A stretch of DNA of 64,000 bases from Marixanthomonas sp963974425 (GCF_963974425.1 NZ_CAXBCK010000017.1:4067-68066), one strand, 5' to 3'. Positions 15,832 through 26,059 are shown, numbered from the stretch's first letter. The notes: generated by a model not told the origin, from the sequence alone. Program-made: numbers and translations.

Positions 15832-17628
15832 ATGACAATTAAAAACATCGCCATTATTGCCCACGTTGACCACGGTAAAACCACCTTGGTAGATAAGATT
15901 ATGCACCACTGTAGTTTGTTTCGTGAAAACGAACAAACCGGGGAGCTAATTTTGGATAATAATGATTTGGAACGTGAGCGTGGTATTACCATTACGTCTA
16001 AAAACGTTTCGGTTACATATAAAGACACAAAGATTAATATTATCGATACTCCAGGTCACGCCGATTTTGGTGGTGAAGTAGAGCGAGTATTAAATATGGC
16101 CGATGGGGTTTTATTATTAGTCGATGCCTTTGAAGGGCCGATGCCACAAACACGCTTTGTGTTGCAGAAAGCAATCTCACTAGGTTTAAAGCCATGTGTT
16201 GTTGTAAACAAAGTAGATAAAGACAACTGTACTCCAGATGAGGTACATGAAGCTGTTTTCGATTTAATGTTCGAACTTGGTGCTGAAGAATGGCAACTTG
16301 ACTTTCCAACTGTATATGGTTCAGCTAAAAATAACTGGATGAGTGACGATTGGCAAAAGCCAACCGACTCTATCGAGCCAGCTTTAGATATGGTATTAGA
16401 GCATGTTCCTTCTCCTAAAATTGAAGAAGGTACAACTCAATTATTGATTACTTCATTAGATTATTCTTCCTTTACCGGGCGTATTGCTATTGGTCGTTTA
16501 CAGCGTGGTACATTGAAAGAAAATATGCAAGTTACTTTGGTAAAACGTGATGGCACCAAAGTGAAATCTAGAATTAAAGAATTACATACGTTTGAAGGCT
16601 TAGGCCGTATAAAAGTTGACGAAGTTCAGGCAGGTGATATTTGTGCCTTGGTTGGCCTTGAAGGATTTGAAATTGGTGATACCGTTGCCGATCTTGAAAA
16701 TCCAGAAGCATTAAAAACCATCGCTATTGATGAACCAACAATGAGTATGTTGTTTACTATTAACGATTCTCCTTTCTTCGGAAAAGATGGAAAGTTTGTT
16801 ACTTCTCGTCACGTAAGAGAACGTTTGGAGCGCGAATTAGAGAAAAATTTAGCGTTGCGTGTAAACTCAACAGATAGTGCCGATAAGTTTTTGGTATTTG
16901 GTCGTGGGGTATTACACCTTTCAGTATTAATTGAAACCATGCGTCGTGAAGGATACGAACTTCAAATTGGACAACCACAGGTAATCATCAAAGAAATTGA
17001 TGGGAAAAAATGTGAGCCAGTTGAAGAATTAACAATCGATCTTCCTGAAACCGTAAGCGGTAAAGCTATCGAAATGGTAACTTTACGTAAAGGTGAAATG
17101 TTAAGTATGGAAGCCAAAGGTGAACGTATGGTATGTAAATTCAATATTCCTTCAAGAGGAATTATTGGTTTGCGTAACCAATTATTAACTGCAACAGCAG
17201 GTGAAGCTATTATGACGCACCGTTTCTTAGAATACCAACCCTTAAAAGGAGGTATTCCTGAAAGACAAAACGGTAGTTTAGTTTCTATGGAAAAAGGAAA
17301 AGCAATCCCTTATTCTATCGATAAATTACAAGATCGTGGTCGCTTTTTTGTGGATCCGGGAGAAGATATTTACGAAGGTCAAGTTATTGGAGAAAACTCT
17401 CGTCAAGACGATATGACAGTGAACATTACAAAAACTAAGAAACTAAGTAACGTACGTTCTTCTGGTGCAGATGATAAAGCCAAAATTGTACCGGCTATTA
17501 AATTCTCATTAGAAGAAGCGTTGGAATATATTCAGAAAGATGAATACGTTGAGGTTACACCAAACCACCTTCGTCTTAGAAAAGTATATTTAAAAGAAGT
17601 GGATAGAAAAAGAAATAAGATAATGTAA
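15832..17628 (+). CDS. typA: translational GTPase TypA/BipA
   Basis: TypA is a ribosome-associated GTPase of the elongation-factor class, needed for ribosome assembly and stress or cold growth. The G domain shows G1 AHVDHGKTT, the switch I segment ERERGITITSKN, G3 DTPGHADFGGEVER and G4 NKVDKDN. The EF-Tu-like and EF-G-like domains follow, and the characteristic BipA C-terminal segment LTATAGEAIMTHRF with IYEGQVIGEN is intact. At 598 aa it has normal length. Its A/T-poor, regular codon choice suggests high expression. A strong intrinsic terminator follows. Confidence 0.98.
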   Translation: MTIKNIAIIAHVDHGKTTLVDKIMHHCSLFRENEQTGELILDNNDLERERGITITSKNVSVTYKDTKINIIDTPGHADFGGEVERVLNMADGVLLLVDAFEGPMPQTRFVLQKAISLGLKPCVVVNKVDKDNCTPDEVHEAVFDLMFELGAEEWQLDFPTVYGSAKNNWMSDDWQKPTDSIEPALDMVLEHVPSPKIEEGTTQLLITSLDYSSFTGRIAIGRLQRGTLKENMQVTLVKRDGTKVKSRIKELHTFEGLGRIKVDEVQAGDICALVGLEGFEIGDTVADLENPEALKTIAIDEPTMSMLFTINDSPFFGKDGKFVTSRHVRERLERELEKNLALRVNSTDSADKFLVFGRGVLHLSVLIETMRREGYELQIGQPQVIIKEIDGKKCEPVEELTIDLPETVSGKAIEMVTLRKGEMLSMEAKGERMVCKFNIPSRGIIGLRNQLLTATAGEAIMTHRFLEYQPLKGGIPERQNGSLVSMEKGKAIPYSIDKLQDRGRFFVDPGEDIYEGQVIGENSRQDDMTVNITKTKKLSNVRSSGADDKAKIVPAIKFSLEEALEYIQKDEYVEVTPNHLRLRKVYLKEVDRKRNKIM

Positions 17629-17653
17629 TTTATTTCTGAAATTTTATAGAAAG

Positions 17654-17685
17654 AACCACTGTCATTTTTGATGGTGGTTTTTTTT
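17654..17685 (+). terminator. intrinsic terminator of typA
   Basis: AACCAC with an inner TCA pairs with TGA and GTGGTT around a short T-rich loop, and eight T follow. Its end touches the stop codon region of the convergent 17684 gene. Confidence 0.8.
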
Positions 17686-18985
17686 ATTGGTGTGATTTTC
17701 TTTGGGACATATAATGAATGCTTATACTGTTCAATAAAATAAAAATCACAAAAAACGGCACCCAATCGTTATAAAAAGTAAACCGTTTTAAGGTGTGCAT
17801 TCCCACAGCTACAATAGCTATATTGCTTAAAGTGATACACGTTACAAAAGCAATAGCTTTAAATCGGTTGGTATTTGAGACGTTTATTTTACTAATTCCG
17901 AAGAGAAATAAAATAACAAATAACAACACGTATTTTGAGTTTTCAAATCCGTAACTGAAATTTTTAATATACAGCGAAAGCCATTTTTTAAAATTGTCTT
18001 TTATTAATGGTGTGGCCATTGCCGTAGTCGTTTCATCAACTTTAATTAAGGCATCATCTTCCGAAAGTTCTTTCTCGTATCGCGCTTTCCCGATAGGATA
18101 AATTGTACCATTTGCAATTTTTGCAAAATTGGCTATATAGTGTGAGATAACATCTTGCCCTTCAGAAATGGCAGCAGCTTCATTAAAGTTATTTTCTTCA
18201 ATTTCAGCGTAAATAGTATTGAAATAGGCTTTTTCTTCTTCCGAAGTATAAATAGAAGCATCGTCTTTATCTGCAACATACATCGCAGGCGCTAAAAGAT
18301 GGATGCCGGTCCAAGGGGTATTGGTAAAATGACCGTGCACGATTTTATGGTAGGTGCTATCCGTCAGTGAAACCAGAAAGGGCAGTAGTACCAAAACAAT
18401 AAAATGTAGAATGTGGTTTTTAAACGTTTTTGATTTGTAACTTATCCAAAATAGGATTACCAAACCAATAGGTACAAAATACAAAAACTGTTTTCGCGTT
18501 AATAGAAGGAGGAACAAGAAGATGAGTGCATAACTTAAGTGTTTAGTACGTTCCTTAAAAAAGAATAATAAAAAATGTATAGTTATCAATAAGTACAACG
18601 GATAGGCAATTGCTTCTGTAAGTATGTTATTTGCAATTTTATGGTTGTACACATATGGAATTAATAAAATACCAGTCAATAACAAATACCAAAATGCTTG
18701 TAAAGAAATGTGTTTTCGTAGCTGATTGACAAAAAACCAAACCGATGCCAGACCTAAAAGTAATTGTAGAACCTTTAAAGCTGGTTTGTAATAATCACCA
18801 AAAATAGCTTCTACAGCATTTACAAAAAGAGGATACATTGGCGTTCGGTTAAACCAAATATCAATATAACCTAAGGAGTCGGGTTGTAATGCAATGGGAG
18901 TAGTTAATACAAGAATGGCAACCACACAAAATAGGGTGCTCACACAAAGTTTAAAGTGCTTCTCAAAAAAAGTAAACAACGCCAT
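17684..18985 (-). CDS. multi-pass membrane protein of the surface-polysaccharide region
   Basis: About 434 aa with roughly ten membrane helices. The segment QPDSLGYIDIWFNRTPMYPLFVNAVEAIFG, an acidic loop with an arginine-containing motif after the first helix, resembles GT-C/ArnT-like mannosyltransferases. A large soluble loop occupies about residues 215-340. This supports, without proving, a lipid-linked sugar transferase or polymerase-type role. I start at the internal ATG 18985: the longer frame runs into the divergent promoter region, and a near-consensus -7 box (TACTTTTA, minus strand 19012-19019) sits the right distance upstream. Confidence 0.7.
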   Translation of the reverse strand: MALFTFFEKHFKLCVSTLFCVVAILVLTTPIALQPDSLGYIDIWFNRTPMYPLFVNAVEAIFGDYYKPALKVLQLLLGLASVWFFVNQLRKHISLQAFWYLLLTGILLIPYVYNHKIANNILTEAIAYPLYLLITIHFLLFFFKERTKHLSYALIFLFLLLLTRKQFLYFVPIGLVILFWISYKSKTFKNHILHFIVLVLLPFLVSLTDSTYHKIVHGHFTNTPWTGIHLLAPAMYVADKDDASIYTSEEEKAYFNTIYAEIEENNFNEAAAISEGQDVISHYIANFAKIANGTIYPIGKARYEKELSEDDALIKVDETTTAMATPLIKDNFKKWLSLYIKNFSYGFENSKYVLLFVILFLFGISKINVSNTNRFKAIAFVTCITLSNIAIVAVGMHTLKRFTFYNDWVPFFVIFILLNSISIHYMSQRKSHQ

Positions 18986-19061
18986 ATAGTATATACTTGT
19001 AAAACCGTTGCTAAAAGTAAAAATAATTTTAGTTTTACATGGCGTAACCAATATTAGTTTC

Positions 19062-20063
19062 TTGAATACACCGAAAAATAAAAACAAACCTGAATTTCAG
19101 GTGCAAAAATATACTGCTTCGCATAAAGCGGAATGGAACGATTTTATCGCTTCGGCAAAAAACGCCACTTTTTTATTTGACCGTAATTTTATGGAGTACC
19201 ATAGTGATCGGTTTGAAGATTTTTCATTGATGGTGTATAAAGATGAAAAGCTCTACGCTGTTTTACCGGCTAATAAAAAGGGAGATACGGTTATTTCGCA
19301 TCAAGGATTGACCTACGGAAGTTTTGTGCTTCAGGAAAAAGGGAAACTATTGGCTGCTTTTGAAGCATTTAAAGCAACACTCGAGTTTTTATATGCTGAA
19401 GGAATTAAAACTATGGATATTCGTATCATCCCGACATTTTACAATACACTTCCGGCAGATGAATTATCGTACTTTCTTTTTAAAGCAAATGCAACTTTGG
19501 TGAAACGTGATGTATTGATGGTAATCGATTATGCAAATAAATTACGATTTCAGAAAAACAGAAGAGAAGGTATTAATAAAGCGGTTAGAAATGGATTAAC
19601 CGTACAGATAGATGATAATTACGAAGGATTTTGGAATGAAATTTTAATCCCGAACCTACAGAAAAAACACGGAGTGAACCCCGTTCATACACTCGAAGAA
19701 ATTAAATTATTGGCTTCCCGTTTTCCGAAGAATATCAAACAAGTAAATGTTTATAAAGACAAAAGAATTGTCGCTGGGACAACGGTTTTCTTGACAAAGA
19801 CAACTATTCACCCGCAATATGTTTCCGGGAATGTAGATAAAAACACCTACGGAAGTTTAGATTTAGCGTACGATTTTATTATTAATCAGTTTCAAACTGA
19901 TAAGCGGTATTTTGACTTTAATATTTCAAGCGAAGAAAACGGTAAACATTTAAACCAAGGGCTTATTTTTTGGAAAGAAAGCTGTGGCGCACGTACGTTT
20001 ACTGCAGATAATTACGTTGTAGAGACTGCTGCGTATAAAACTTTAGACCTATCATTGATATGA
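19062..20063 (+). CDS. FemAB/GNAT-like acyltransferase
   Basis: The sequence FQVQKYTASHKAEWNDFIASAKNATFLFDR, then HQGLTYGSFVL, and near the C-terminus IVAGTTVFLTKTTIHPQYVSGN with FDFNISSEENGKHLNQGLIFWKESCGA, is a two-lobe GNAT (FemAB/BioF2-like) fold found in Bacteroidota polysaccharide clusters. It overlaps the aminotransferase start (ATGA, 20060-20063), so it may acylate the amino sugar made by that enzyme; this is inference. I choose TTG 19062, about 24 nt after the start predicted from TAATTTTA at 19024-19031. GTG 19101 is an alternative. The upstream ATG at 19008 would precede the promoter. Confidence 0.72.
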   Translation: MNTPKNKNKPEFQVQKYTASHKAEWNDFIASAKNATFLFDRNFMEYHSDRFEDFSLMVYKDEKLYAVLPANKKGDTVISHQGLTYGSFVLQEKGKLLAAFEAFKATLEFLYAEGIKTMDIRIIPTFYNTLPADELSYFLFKANATLVKRDVLMVIDYANKLRFQKNRREGINKAVRNGLTVQIDDNYEGFWNEILIPNLQKKHGVNPVHTLEEIKLLASRFPKNIKQVNVYKDKRIVAGTTVFLTKTTIHPQYVSGNVDKNTYGSLDLAYDFIINQFQTDKRYFDFNISSEENGKHLNQGLIFWKESCGARTFTADNYVVETAAYKTLDLSLI

Positions 20064-21160
20064 TTCCATTTTTAAACTTACATAAAATCAATGCCCGTTT
20101 TGAAGCCGAATTTCAGTTGCGGTTTAAAGCATTTTTAGATTCTGGTTATTATATTTTAGGGAATAATGTCAGTTCTTTTGAAACCAGCTTTGCTGAATAT
20201 TGCGAAACCAAACATTGTATTGGGGTTGCAAACGGACTAGAAGCTTTGCGGCTGATATTAGAAGGCTATAGAGTATTAGGAAAACTAAAAGAAGGCGATG
20301 AAGTTCTGGTAGCTTCAAATACCTATATCGCTACCATTTTAGCCATTAAACAAGCTGGAATGACTCCAGTTTTGGTTGAAGCCGAGCTAGACACTTATAA
20401 TTTCAATAGTAAAACGTTGGAAAAAAGTATTTCTGAAAAAACAAAAGCCATCATGCCCGTTCATTTATATGGGCAATTGGCACCGATGGCTGATATTTCA
20501 AAAGTGGCAAAAGAAAATAATCTATTAGTGATTGAAGATGCCGCACAAGCGCATGGAGCAAGAGATACAAATGGCAAACTAGCTGGAAATTTGAGTGATG
20601 CTGCTGGTTTTAGTTTTTATCCAACAAAAAACTTAGGTGCTTTGGGTGATGGTGGAGCGGTTACAACAAACGATGATGAATTGGCTGCCGTATTGCGAAA
20701 ACTTCGCAACTACGGGGCTTCTTCAAAATATGTAAATGAATTAACTGGCTTTAATTCTCGGTTGGATGAAATACAAGCAACCTTTTTAAATATAAAACTA
20801 CCCAAACTTGATGCTGATAATGAACGCCGACGCGGGTTGGCAAGAAAGTATATTTCTGAAATAAATAATAAAAAAATCACTCTTCCAACTTGGGATGACA
20901 GTGAAAATCATATTTTTCATTTGTTTGTGGTTCGGGTAAAAGACCGCACCGATTTTATAGAATACTTAAAGGAAAATAAAATAGGAACATTAATTCATTA
21001 CCCCATCCCACCGCATCAACAAGAAGCATTACCGGAGTTTAATGATTTATCATTTCCAGTCACGGAGCAAATTCATAATGAAGTAGTGAGTATTCCAATA
21101 AGTCCGGTGATGAGTGATGAAGAGGTAGATGAGGTTATTTTAGCAATCAATAACTACTAA
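20060..21160 (+). CDS. DegT/DnrJ/EryC1 aminotransferase, FdtB/QdtB-like
   Basis: A PLP-dependent sugar aminotransferase. Key pieces are the N-terminal FLNLHKINARFEAEF, GVANGLEALRL, VLVASNTYIATILAIKQAGMTPV, MPVHLYGQ, IEDAAQAHGA, and the Schiff-base Lys190 in FYPTKNLGALGDGG. The C-terminal HYPIPPHQQ segment is typical of the 3-aminotransferases FdtB/QdtB, which make dTDP-3-amino-3,6-dideoxy-galactose or -glucose. The matching 3,4-ketoisomerase lies 8 kb downstream (28357), supporting this assignment. It starts within the stop of the preceding acyltransferase, and the next gene follows at once. Confidence 0.9.
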   Translation: MIPFLNLHKINARFEAEFQLRFKAFLDSGYYILGNNVSSFETSFAEYCETKHCIGVANGLEALRLILEGYRVLGKLKEGDEVLVASNTYIATILAIKQAGMTPVLVEAELDTYNFNSKTLEKSISEKTKAIMPVHLYGQLAPMADISKVAKENNLLVIEDAAQAHGARDTNGKLAGNLSDAAGFSFYPTKNLGALGDGGAVTTNDDELAAVLRKLRNYGASSKYVNELTGFNSRLDEIQATFLNIKLPKLDADNERRRGLARKYISEINNKKITLPTWDDSENHIFHLFVVRVKDRTDFIEYLKENKIGTLIHYPIPPHQQEALPEFNDLSFPVTEQIHNEVVSIPISPVMSDEEVDEVILAINNY

Positions 21161-22462
21161 TTGAAAATCCCAAAATTTATACGCGACAACCTGCTTTTAA
21201 AGATGACTTCTTTAAATGCTGGGGTTATTGTAATACGGTTGTTTGTCGCTTTTTTTCTACAGCGTGAGTTGACAGATATTGTCGGGAAGGCTGGATACGC
21301 AAAAATTGGTTCGTTGCGTAACTTATTACAAATGTTAACTTCTATCACCTCGTTTGGTGTTTTTAATGGCGTAGTAAAATATGTAGCCGATTTCAAAGAA
21401 GATAGCGAGCAACTTCAAAAACTTTTTTCAACCACGTTTGTGTTTACATTGATAGGAAGTGTTACTTCTTTTTTAATACTTTTTTTTGGTGCTGGGTTTA
21501 TTAGTGAATATTTTTTCTATACTACAGACTTTGCCTACATCGTGAAAATTGTAGCCGTGGTAGCACCTTTTATTGCGATACAACGGGTGTTCAATGGTAT
21601 TGTAAATGGTTTATCCGATTATAAAAAATTCGCAAAAATAGAATTAGTTGCTTATTTGTTAGGAGCCACCTTAACATTGTTTATGTTGTATAACTATAAC
21701 ATAGACGGAGCGTTGCTTGCTATTGCGCTAATTCCGGTTATTCAGGTTGCTGTCATGCTTTTTATTTTTATAAAAGTACTGCGGCGCTATGTTCGGTTTT
21801 CTGAAATTTCCTTTAAAGCACCTTACGCTAAAAGTCTATTAGCCTTTTCATTAATGTCTTTTGTAGCTACCGTTTTAGTAAATTATGTTGAGATAGATAT
21901 TCGTTCTATGTTAGCCAAGCGAATGAGTGAAGACGATGCAGGAATTTGGACAGGTATGACCACGCTTTCAAAAAACTATATGGTATTTTCTGGGGCTATA
22001 TTTACGTTGTATGTAATTCCGAAATTTACTGGAATAAAAACCGAAACGGGTTTTAAAAAAGAACTCTTTAATATTTATAAAACATTATTACCGTTATTCG
22101 GCATTGGGATGTTGGTCATTTATTTTCTGCGCTTTCAGTTTATAGAATATGTCTTTATCGATTTTGATGAAATGGCACCACTGTTTAAATGGCAGTTATT
22201 AGGCGATTTTATTAAATTGGCTGCTTTGGTATTGTTACACCAATTTATTGCGAAGAAAATGGTGCGTAATTTTATTTTTACTGAATTGTTTTCACTAGTC
22301 TTGTTTTACGTGTTTTCGTATGCATTGGTTGCTGAATATGGTGTAGAAGGGGTGGTGTTTGCCCATTTTATTCGGTATGTGTTATACTTTTTCTTAGTAT
22401 TTTTCTTGGTACTACGCTATTTCAAAAAACAAAAAAACAATCCTGAAACCTTAACGCCTTAA
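21161..22462 (+). CDS. polysaccharide flippase (Wzx-like, MOP superfamily), first copy
   Basis: A 433-aa protein with twelve to fourteen hydrophobic segments, no signal peptide, and the N-terminal pattern LKMTSLNAGVIVIRLFVAFFLQ followed by ASFGVFNGVVKYVADFKED-like text (here SFGVFNGVVKYVADFKED). This is the WzxE/O-antigen translocase type that flips undecaprenyl-linked glycans across the inner membrane. TTG at 21161 directly follows the aminotransferase stop. A second flippase gene starts 3 bp after its end, an unusual side-by-side pair. Confidence 0.85.
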   Translation: MKIPKFIRDNLLLKMTSLNAGVIVIRLFVAFFLQRELTDIVGKAGYAKIGSLRNLLQMLTSITSFGVFNGVVKYVADFKEDSEQLQKLFSTTFVFTLIGSVTSFLILFFGAGFISEYFFYTTDFAYIVKIVAVVAPFIAIQRVFNGIVNGLSDYKKFAKIELVAYLLGATLTLFMLYNYNIDGALLAIALIPVIQVAVMLFIFIKVLRRYVRFSEISFKAPYAKSLLAFSLMSFVATVLVNYVEIDIRSMLAKRMSEDDAGIWTGMTTLSKNYMVFSGAIFTLYVIPKFTGIKTETGFKKELFNIYKTLLPLFGIGMLVIYFLRFQFIEYVFIDFDEMAPLFKWQLLGDFIKLAALVLLHQFIAKKMVRNFIFTELFSLVLFYVFSYALVAEYGVEGVVFAHFIRYVLYFFLVFFLVLRYFKKQKNNPETLTP

Positions 22463-22464
22463 CC

Positions 22465-23949
22465 ATGCAGCCGTATAGAAATTCATTTAGGCATGTTATG
22501 AAAGCCACTTCGTTATTTGGCGGGGTGCAGGTTTTCAATATTCTTATTTCTATTGTGCGGTCTAAGTTTATTGCATTGTTTATCGGCCCTACGGGAATGG
22601 GGATTGCCAGTTTATTCAACACGACACTTAATGTGGTGGATGCGGTTACCAACCTTGGCTTGAACCGAAGCGCGGTCAAAGATATTTCGTATGCGAAAGA
22701 AAATTACGAAGCCAGTAAAGTAGCCCGGACCATCCACGTTTTAAAACGCTTGGTTTGGTTTACTGCAGTCATTGGAACCGTTTTAATGATGATAACATCA
22801 CCTTGGCTTAGTGAAATAGCATTTGAAAGTAAGGAATATACCATTTCGTTTATTTGGCTTTCTGCAGCACTTCTTTTTAAGCAATTTACGCATAGTAATT
22901 TGGCTATTTTGCAGGGCTTGCAGAAGCTTGGCAATCTGGCGAAGGCTAATTTAGTAGGAAACACGGTTGGACTTCTTATAACCGTGCCGTTGTATTACTT
23001 TTTTAGAATAGACGCTATTGTTCCCGCAATTATCATTGCATCGCTTATCAGTTTTGCGATTACGCTGTATTATACAAACAAAACGAAAGTTGAAAAAGTT
23101 GCACTGACCAATAAAGAAGCTTTTTCTGAAGGGAAAGAGATGATTAATTTAGGCGTTACGTTGAGCGTAAGTAGCGTAATTACCTTACTTGCCGCTTACG
23201 TTATTCAGATTTATATAAGTAATGAAGGAGGAGTAGATGCTGTAGGTTTTTACAATGCTGGGATGGTAATTTTAAATACCTACGTAGGTCTAGTATTTAA
23301 TGCGATGAGTACGGATTATTTTCCACGTCTTTCGGCAGTTTCCAATGCCATTGAAAAAGTACGAAACATAGTTTTTGAACAAGCTTTTATAGCTGTATTG
23401 TTAATCCTGCCTATCATTGTTATTTTTGTTGCTTTTGCCCCGTTTATTATCACATTGCTGTATAGTCAAGAGTTTTCGCCGACGGTGCAATTTGTAAGTT
23501 GGGGTATTTTAGGGATGTTGTTTAAGGCCGTTTCTTTTTCCTTGGGATATATTATTATTGCCAAAGGCGACTCAAAAGTATTTATTAAAACTGCTATTGG
23601 TTTCAATATTACATTAGTTGTCATGAATATCATTGGTTATACGTATTGGGGGCTTGAAGGATTGGGGATTAGCTATTTTATCTATTTTCTCATTCATTTT
23701 ATAGTAATTTGGTTAATAACCTATTACCGCTATAATTTTACATTTAAAAAGGAGTTCTATTACATTTTCGGAATTTCTATTGTACTTTGTTCTCTTGCAT
23801 TTTTATTATCAAATATAGAAGATGATGTACTGAAATATGTATCATTGAGTGTTATGATTATAATTTCTAGTATCTTTTCAGTCTATCATATCGATAAAAA
23901 AATTGAGATACGGGATTTGATTCAAAACTTTTTCAGAAGAAAAAAATAA
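22465..23949 (+). CDS. O-antigen translocase-like flippase (Wzx/MOP), second copy
   Basis: A 494-aa multi-pass protein starting HVMKATSLFGGVQVFNILISIVRSKFIALFIGPTGMGIASLF, the classical O-antigen translocase N-terminus of Bacteroidota. DAVTNLGLNRSAVKDI follows. It belongs to the same superfamily as the previous gene but is clearly a different subfamily, so this is not a recent tandem duplicate. It probably handles a different lipid-linked substrate or works on the same pathway. It overlaps the next start by one base (23949). Confidence 0.88.
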   Translation: MQPYRNSFRHVMKATSLFGGVQVFNILISIVRSKFIALFIGPTGMGIASLFNTTLNVVDAVTNLGLNRSAVKDISYAKENYEASKVARTIHVLKRLVWFTAVIGTVLMMITSPWLSEIAFESKEYTISFIWLSAALLFKQFTHSNLAILQGLQKLGNLAKANLVGNTVGLLITVPLYYFFRIDAIVPAIIIASLISFAITLYYTNKTKVEKVALTNKEAFSEGKEMINLGVTLSVSSVITLLAAYVIQIYISNEGGVDAVGFYNAGMVILNTYVGLVFNAMSTDYFPRLSAVSNAIEKVRNIVFEQAFIAVLLILPIIVIFVAFAPFIITLLYSQEFSPTVQFVSWGILGMLFKAVSFSLGYIIIAKGDSKVFIKTAIGFNITLVVMNIIGYTYWGLEGLGISYFIYFLIHFIVIWLITYYRYNFTFKKEFYYIFGISIVLCSLAFLLSNIEDDVLKYVSLSVMIIISSIFSVYHIDKKIEIRDLIQNFFRRKK

Positions 23950-24698
23950 TGGCCGGAGTAAGGATAACTTATAGAAAACTTAAAAAGAAATTCAAAGTTT
24001 ACCTCACAGTAAACTGGTTTGCTACTTGGTATTTTAACTTAAAGATGTTCCCTTTTTCTGTTGCCAGAAAACTTCCTGTTTTTTTCTACGGAAGTGTTCG
24101 GTTTCAAAATTTAAAAGGTAAATTCAAAATAGAAGCACCAATTGAAAGGGGAATGATTGGTTTTGGGCAGGCTTACGAAAAAACCACTAGGCACCTAGGC
24201 TTATCCGAATTATCACTAGAAGGAACAATAGTTTGCCATGGTCGAGTACAGTTTGGTAAAGACTATTTTATCCACGTGAGTGAAGAGGCTATTTTAATAC
24301 TAGGGAATATGGCGGGAATGGCTACCTTGGGGAAAATTATTTGTACTAATAAAATTACTTTCAGTACTTATGTCAGAGTGGGGTCTGAATGCCAGATTAT
24401 AGATACCGATTTTCACCAAATGATAGATACAAGGACGAATAAAAAGTTACCTATCTCGCAACCAATTGTCCTTGGCGAGTATAATTATGTAGGAAGGTGG
24501 TCTTCTGTTATGAAAGGAACCAAAACACCAAATTACTGCACCATAGCATCAAATACCCTTTGCAATAAAGATTATACTTCGTATGGTAACAATATTCTTA
24601 TAGGAGGGATTCCTGCAAAACTTTTAAAGGAAAATATTTCAAGAGACTGGGAGGGCGAGCGTGAGATGATGGAGCGTTCTCTTGTTTTAAATTTATAA
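23949..24698 (+). CDS. left-handed beta-helix acyltransferase
   Basis: From about residue 75 on, the protein has hexapeptide-like repeats, including LSLEGTIVCHGRVQFGKDYFIHVSEEAILILG, CTNKITFSTYVRVGSECQIIDTDFHQMID, and the C-terminal IASNTLCNKDYTSYGNNILIGGIPAKLLKENISRDW typical of LbH O- or N-acetyltransferases. The first 60 residues are basic with aromatic residues and may associate with the membrane. It probably acetylates a surface sugar; the FdtC/QdtC step is a candidate because FdtA- and FdtB-like genes are nearby. The last gene of the forward run from 19062. Confidence 0.8.
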   Translation: MAGVRITYRKLKKKFKVYLTVNWFATWYFNLKMFPFSVARKLPVFFYGSVRFQNLKGKFKIEAPIERGMIGFGQAYEKTTRHLGLSELSLEGTIVCHGRVQFGKDYFIHVSEEAILILGNMAGMATLGKIICTNKITFSTYVRVGSECQIIDTDFHQMIDTRTNKKLPISQPIVLGEYNYVGRWSSVMKGTKTPNYCTIASNTLCNKDYTSYGNNILIGGIPAKLLKENISRDWEGEREMMERSLVLNL

Positions 24699-24718
24699 CT
24701 TTTATTAAGTTACCAGAA

Positions 24719-26059
24719 TCACCAAGAACATCCATTTGATCCGTCTAAGGCTATTCTTCTATAATGGATTAATGGATACCACCATTTCGCATCATTAAAT
24801 TGAGAGTTTTTCAAATCGTCTACATGGATGGATTGCCCATTATATATTAAAATACATTCAATAGGGCCTTCATATTTTTGAGACCACTTTGCTACTTGGG
24901 TTTTAAATTCAATTAAAGGAAGCGCATACCCATCTAGCGTACCAGCCCCTTCCCATTTATACTTGTCAGATATTTTAATTATGGTAACCAGATTTTCTTC
25001 AAACCCCCATATTTTGGTTTTCTGTGTGTCGATTAGGTAATGGTTGCTACGATTTGCTTCGGTAACTAAATTACTGAACATGGTTAAGTTTCCAGAATTG
25101 GAGAGACCTAAGTATGCTTGTCCACTCCATAGTATTATAAACAATACTGGGATAAAGGGTAGTAAGGTGGGCTTTATTTTCTGTTTTTTGTAAGTAGTTT
25201 TTGTAATTAAGAAATAGAAAAACAATAGCCACCCCAGATTAAAGATTACTCCATTGCAAAACCGAATCAAGGTGTTTTCAACTAAATTAAAACGGGTTAT
25301 AAAAAAAGAGGTTAACACGGCTAGCATTGAAAAAAATACGTATAATCGAACTGCTTTAAAGGCTTTATAATTTTTTTCAATTTTATTAAAATTTATTAGG
25401 CTACCCGTAAGCAAGAAGCCTGCTAATGCACTAAAGTTAGAAAATCCACATAGTGTAAGGTAAAAATGGAACAACACCAGGGCCCAAGCAGAAATTTTTC
25501 TGGTTTTATAATGTAGTAAACCAAAAGGAATCAACATTTCAACAATAATGGTTATAATCTGTGACGAACGGATTAAAAAAAGTGAGGGTTTAAAATTCTC
25601 CCCAAAGAGGAGAGTGTTTAAGTTATTACTTACATATAAATTACAGGTTTCAGAAAGACTAAAAAAACCAGCGTTCAGCTTGTGAAACCCTGCCATAAAA
25701 TATACTGCGATAAGTGTATACCTGAAAACATACGAAATGTTCTTCGGCCGAAAGGTGTTTGCTGTTATGCTTTTAAACTTATAGACTAATAAAAACAAAA
25801 GAAAAAGCCCAATAAATATTTCCAAGTTGCCATGGTTGGTAATCCTTGGAAATATAGGGATATAAACTAGCAAGAGACTTATAATAGATAAAAAAGTAGT
25901 CCACCAAAATTTAGGACTTAAAAATTGTAGCCCTACCATTGTCAAAATAAATGCAATGGTATAGGGCTGAGACCAATATCCACTTCCAATACCTATCAGT
26001 ATCGCACAATTAAAAAGAACCGAAAGAGTAAAAAGCGGTTTATTTATCGACTTGAACAT
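24719..26059 (-). CDS. HTTM-domain membrane protein (gamma-carboxylase-like fold)
   Basis: About 446 aa with many membrane helices. The motif RYTLIAVYFMAGFHKLNAGFF, followed by a pair of helices with LFHFYLTLCGFSNFSALAG, is typical of HTTM (horizontally transferred transmembrane) proteins, which are related to vitamin K-dependent gamma-carboxylase. A soluble C-terminal tail (from about residue 335) contains KIWGFEENLVTIIK, WSQKYEGPIECIL and a final WWYPLIHYRRI. The enzyme substrate is unknown. It overlaps the upstream glycosyltransferase by 16 bp, so they are in one operon. An odd family to find inside a polysaccharide region. Confidence 0.75.
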   Translation of the reverse strand: MFKSINKPLFTLSVLFNCAILIGIGSGYWSQPYTIAFILTMVGLQFLSPKFWWTTFLSIISLLLVYIPIFPRITNHGNLEIFIGLFLLFLLVYKFKSITANTFRPKNISYVFRYTLIAVYFMAGFHKLNAGFFSLSETCNLYVSNNLNTLLFGENFKPSLFLIRSSQIITIIVEMLIPFGLLHYKTRKISAWALVLFHFYLTLCGFSNFSALAGFLLTGSLINFNKIEKNYKAFKAVRLYVFFSMLAVLTSFFITRFNLVENTLIRFCNGVIFNLGWLLFFYFLITKTTYKKQKIKPTLLPFIPVLFIILWSGQAYLGLSNSGNLTMFSNLVTEANRSNHYLIDTQKTKIWGFEENLVTIIKISDKYKWEGAGTLDGYALPLIEFKTQVAKWSQKYEGPIECILIYNGQSIHVDDLKNSQFNDAKWWYPLIHYRRIALDGSNGCSW